From: Anaerobranca gottschalkii DSM 13577
Lineage (GTDB): Bacteria > Bacillota > Proteinivoracia > Proteinivoracales > Proteinivoracaceae
DNA: 60,871 nucleotides
Reading direction: 5' to 3'
Assembly (NCBI RefSeq): GCF_900111575.1
Contig: NZ_FOIF01000001.1
Location: 1-60,871, forward strand
The first letter of the stretch is position 1; every line of letters begins with the position of its first letter. The notes below the pieces were generated by a model. The model did no database searches, was not told the DNA's origin, and saw nothing but the letters and a program-made list of their open reading frames with translations. The translations under genes were made by a program, and so were the position numbers. Positions 60,290 through 60,871 of the stretch are shown here, one piece after another.

Positions 60290-60871
60290 TTAACAACCAC
60301 TTATCACAATAAAGAGAATGAAAAAAATTATTAAGTAACCTAAACAAGTTGAACAGCCTGATTCACCTTCTTGATCCAGTATCTGATTTTTTTTATTGTT
60401 AATTTGTTGTCCTTCTAATTTATTTTTTGCTGTTGCTTCCCCAAGTTCTGCCGCCTTTTTATACCATTCATATGCCTTATTATAATCTTGTTCTACACCT
60501 TTACCTTCCTCATATAGCAATCCTATACTATACATAGCTGTTGCTTCCCCAAGTTCTGCTGCCTTTTTATACCATTCATAAGCCTTGTTATAATCTTGTT
60601 CTACACCTTTACCATTTTGATATAACCATCCTATATTATTTATCGATATTGCATGACCAAGTTCTGCTGCCTTTTTATACCATTTATAGGCCTTGGTATA
60701 ATCTTGTTCTACACCTTCACCTTCCACATATAACAATCCTATGGTACACATCGCTTTTGCTTCCCCAAGTTCTGCTGCCTTTTTATACCATTTATAGGCC
60801 TTATTATAATCTTGTTTTACACCCTTACCATTTTGATATAACAATCCTATACTATACATCGCTGTTGCTTC
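60290..60871 (-). CDS. Sel1-repeat protein (partial, N-terminus beyond window)
   Basis: The frame is open to the right edge (EATA precedes the first Met). Four 36-residue Sel1/TPR-like units of the pattern IGLLYxxGKGVEQDYxKAY, WYKKAAELGEA follow one another, encoded by highly similar 108-bp DNA units. A C-terminal KNKKNQILDQEGESGCSTC linker leads to a membrane helix (YLIIFFILFIVISGC). Sel1 proteins are protein-interaction scaffolds; a tail anchor places it at the membrane. The start is outside the window. Confidence 0.9.
   Translation of the reverse strand, partial: EATAMYSIGLLYQNGKGVKQDYNKAYKWYKKAAELGEAKAMCTIGLLYVEGEGVEQDYTKAYKWYKKAAELGHAISINNIGWLYQNGKGVEQDYNKAYEWYKKAAELGEATAMYSIGLLYEEGKGVEQDYNKAYEWYKKAAELGEATAKNKLEGQQINNKKNQILDQEGESGCSTCLGYLIIFFILFIVISGC

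Noticed and set aside
60290-60871. CRISPR array because of regular repeats
   Set aside because: The period is 108 bp and in frame, and it encodes 36-residue Sel1 units without spacers.

Overview
The window is AT-rich DNA from an anaerobic, endospore-forming member of the Clostridia. Three things point there: a dense set of sporulation and germination genes, peptide and amino-acid fermentation genes with ferredoxin-dependent 2-oxoacid oxidation, and Firmicutes-type housekeeping synteny. Gene content and style recall peptide-fermenting genera such as Anaerobranca or Proteinivorax; that name is a guess from memory. Nearly all genes lie on the minus strand. The exceptions are a small DUF896 gene, a ferritin, RNase P RNA, one DacA-type carboxypeptidase, one orphan ORF and one tiny MciZ-like ORF.

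Layout. 1-6.9 kb: tail of an upstream gene, a palindromic repeat, a DUF896 protein with a Cys/His tail, malQ, a YraQ/ArsP-like permease, ferritin, rnpB, a LemA-like protein, a Nif3-like protein and trmK. 7.0-7.3 kb: tRNA-Asn, tRNA-Met and tRNA-Glu under one promoter. 7.4-16.6 kb: sigA, a YaiI/YqxD protein, a dGTPase-like protein, dacA, and the rluB-ccpN-ppsR-ppdK block with two CcpN-box-like sites before ccpN. 16.7-26.9 kb: an orphan ORF running into a 266-bp repeat, an FAD oxidoreductase, dacB-spmA-spmB, DUF2953-ytfJ, scpA-scpB, an M50 protease and a DHH-CBS-nucleotidyltransferase fusion. 27-31 kb: iadA and a three-gene 2-hydroxyacyl-CoA dehydratase activase-like set. 31-39 kb: dacF, spoIIAA-spoIIAB-sigF, dodecin and spoVAC-AD-AEb-(new ORF)-AEa-AF. 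39-49 kb: pyrimidine phosphorylase, two purine phosphorylases, deoB, xerD, ald, spoIIM, an endonuclease Q-like protein and a DUF3866 protein. 49.6-58.3 kb: a ten-gene branched-chain amino-acid fermentation operon. 58.4-60.2 kb: its probable sigma-54 activator. The right edge cuts a Sel1-repeat protein.

How the parts fit. In the fermentation operon two leucine-dehydrogenase paralogues would deaminate Val, Leu and Ile. A four-subunit ferredoxin oxidoreductase would make the acyl-CoA, Ptb would make the acyl phosphate, and two butyrate-kinase paralogues would make ATP. A strong -24/-12 promoter precedes the operon, with three TTGCA-N6-TGCAA-type sites about 100 bp upstream. The same architecture, promoter plus two such sites, precedes ald. 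This suggests one sigma-54 regulon for alanine and branched-chain amino-acid catabolism.

The most unusual structure is a 266-bp, nearly palindromic, non-coding repeat present three times (17153-17418, 44615-44879, 49331-49596). At two sites it sits exactly between two copies of the upstream gene's terminator hairpin. The gene-proximal copy lacks a U-tract and the distal copy keeps it, as if the element inserted at the hairpin/U-tract junction and duplicated the hairpin. A second long palindrome of unrelated sequence lies at 72-222.
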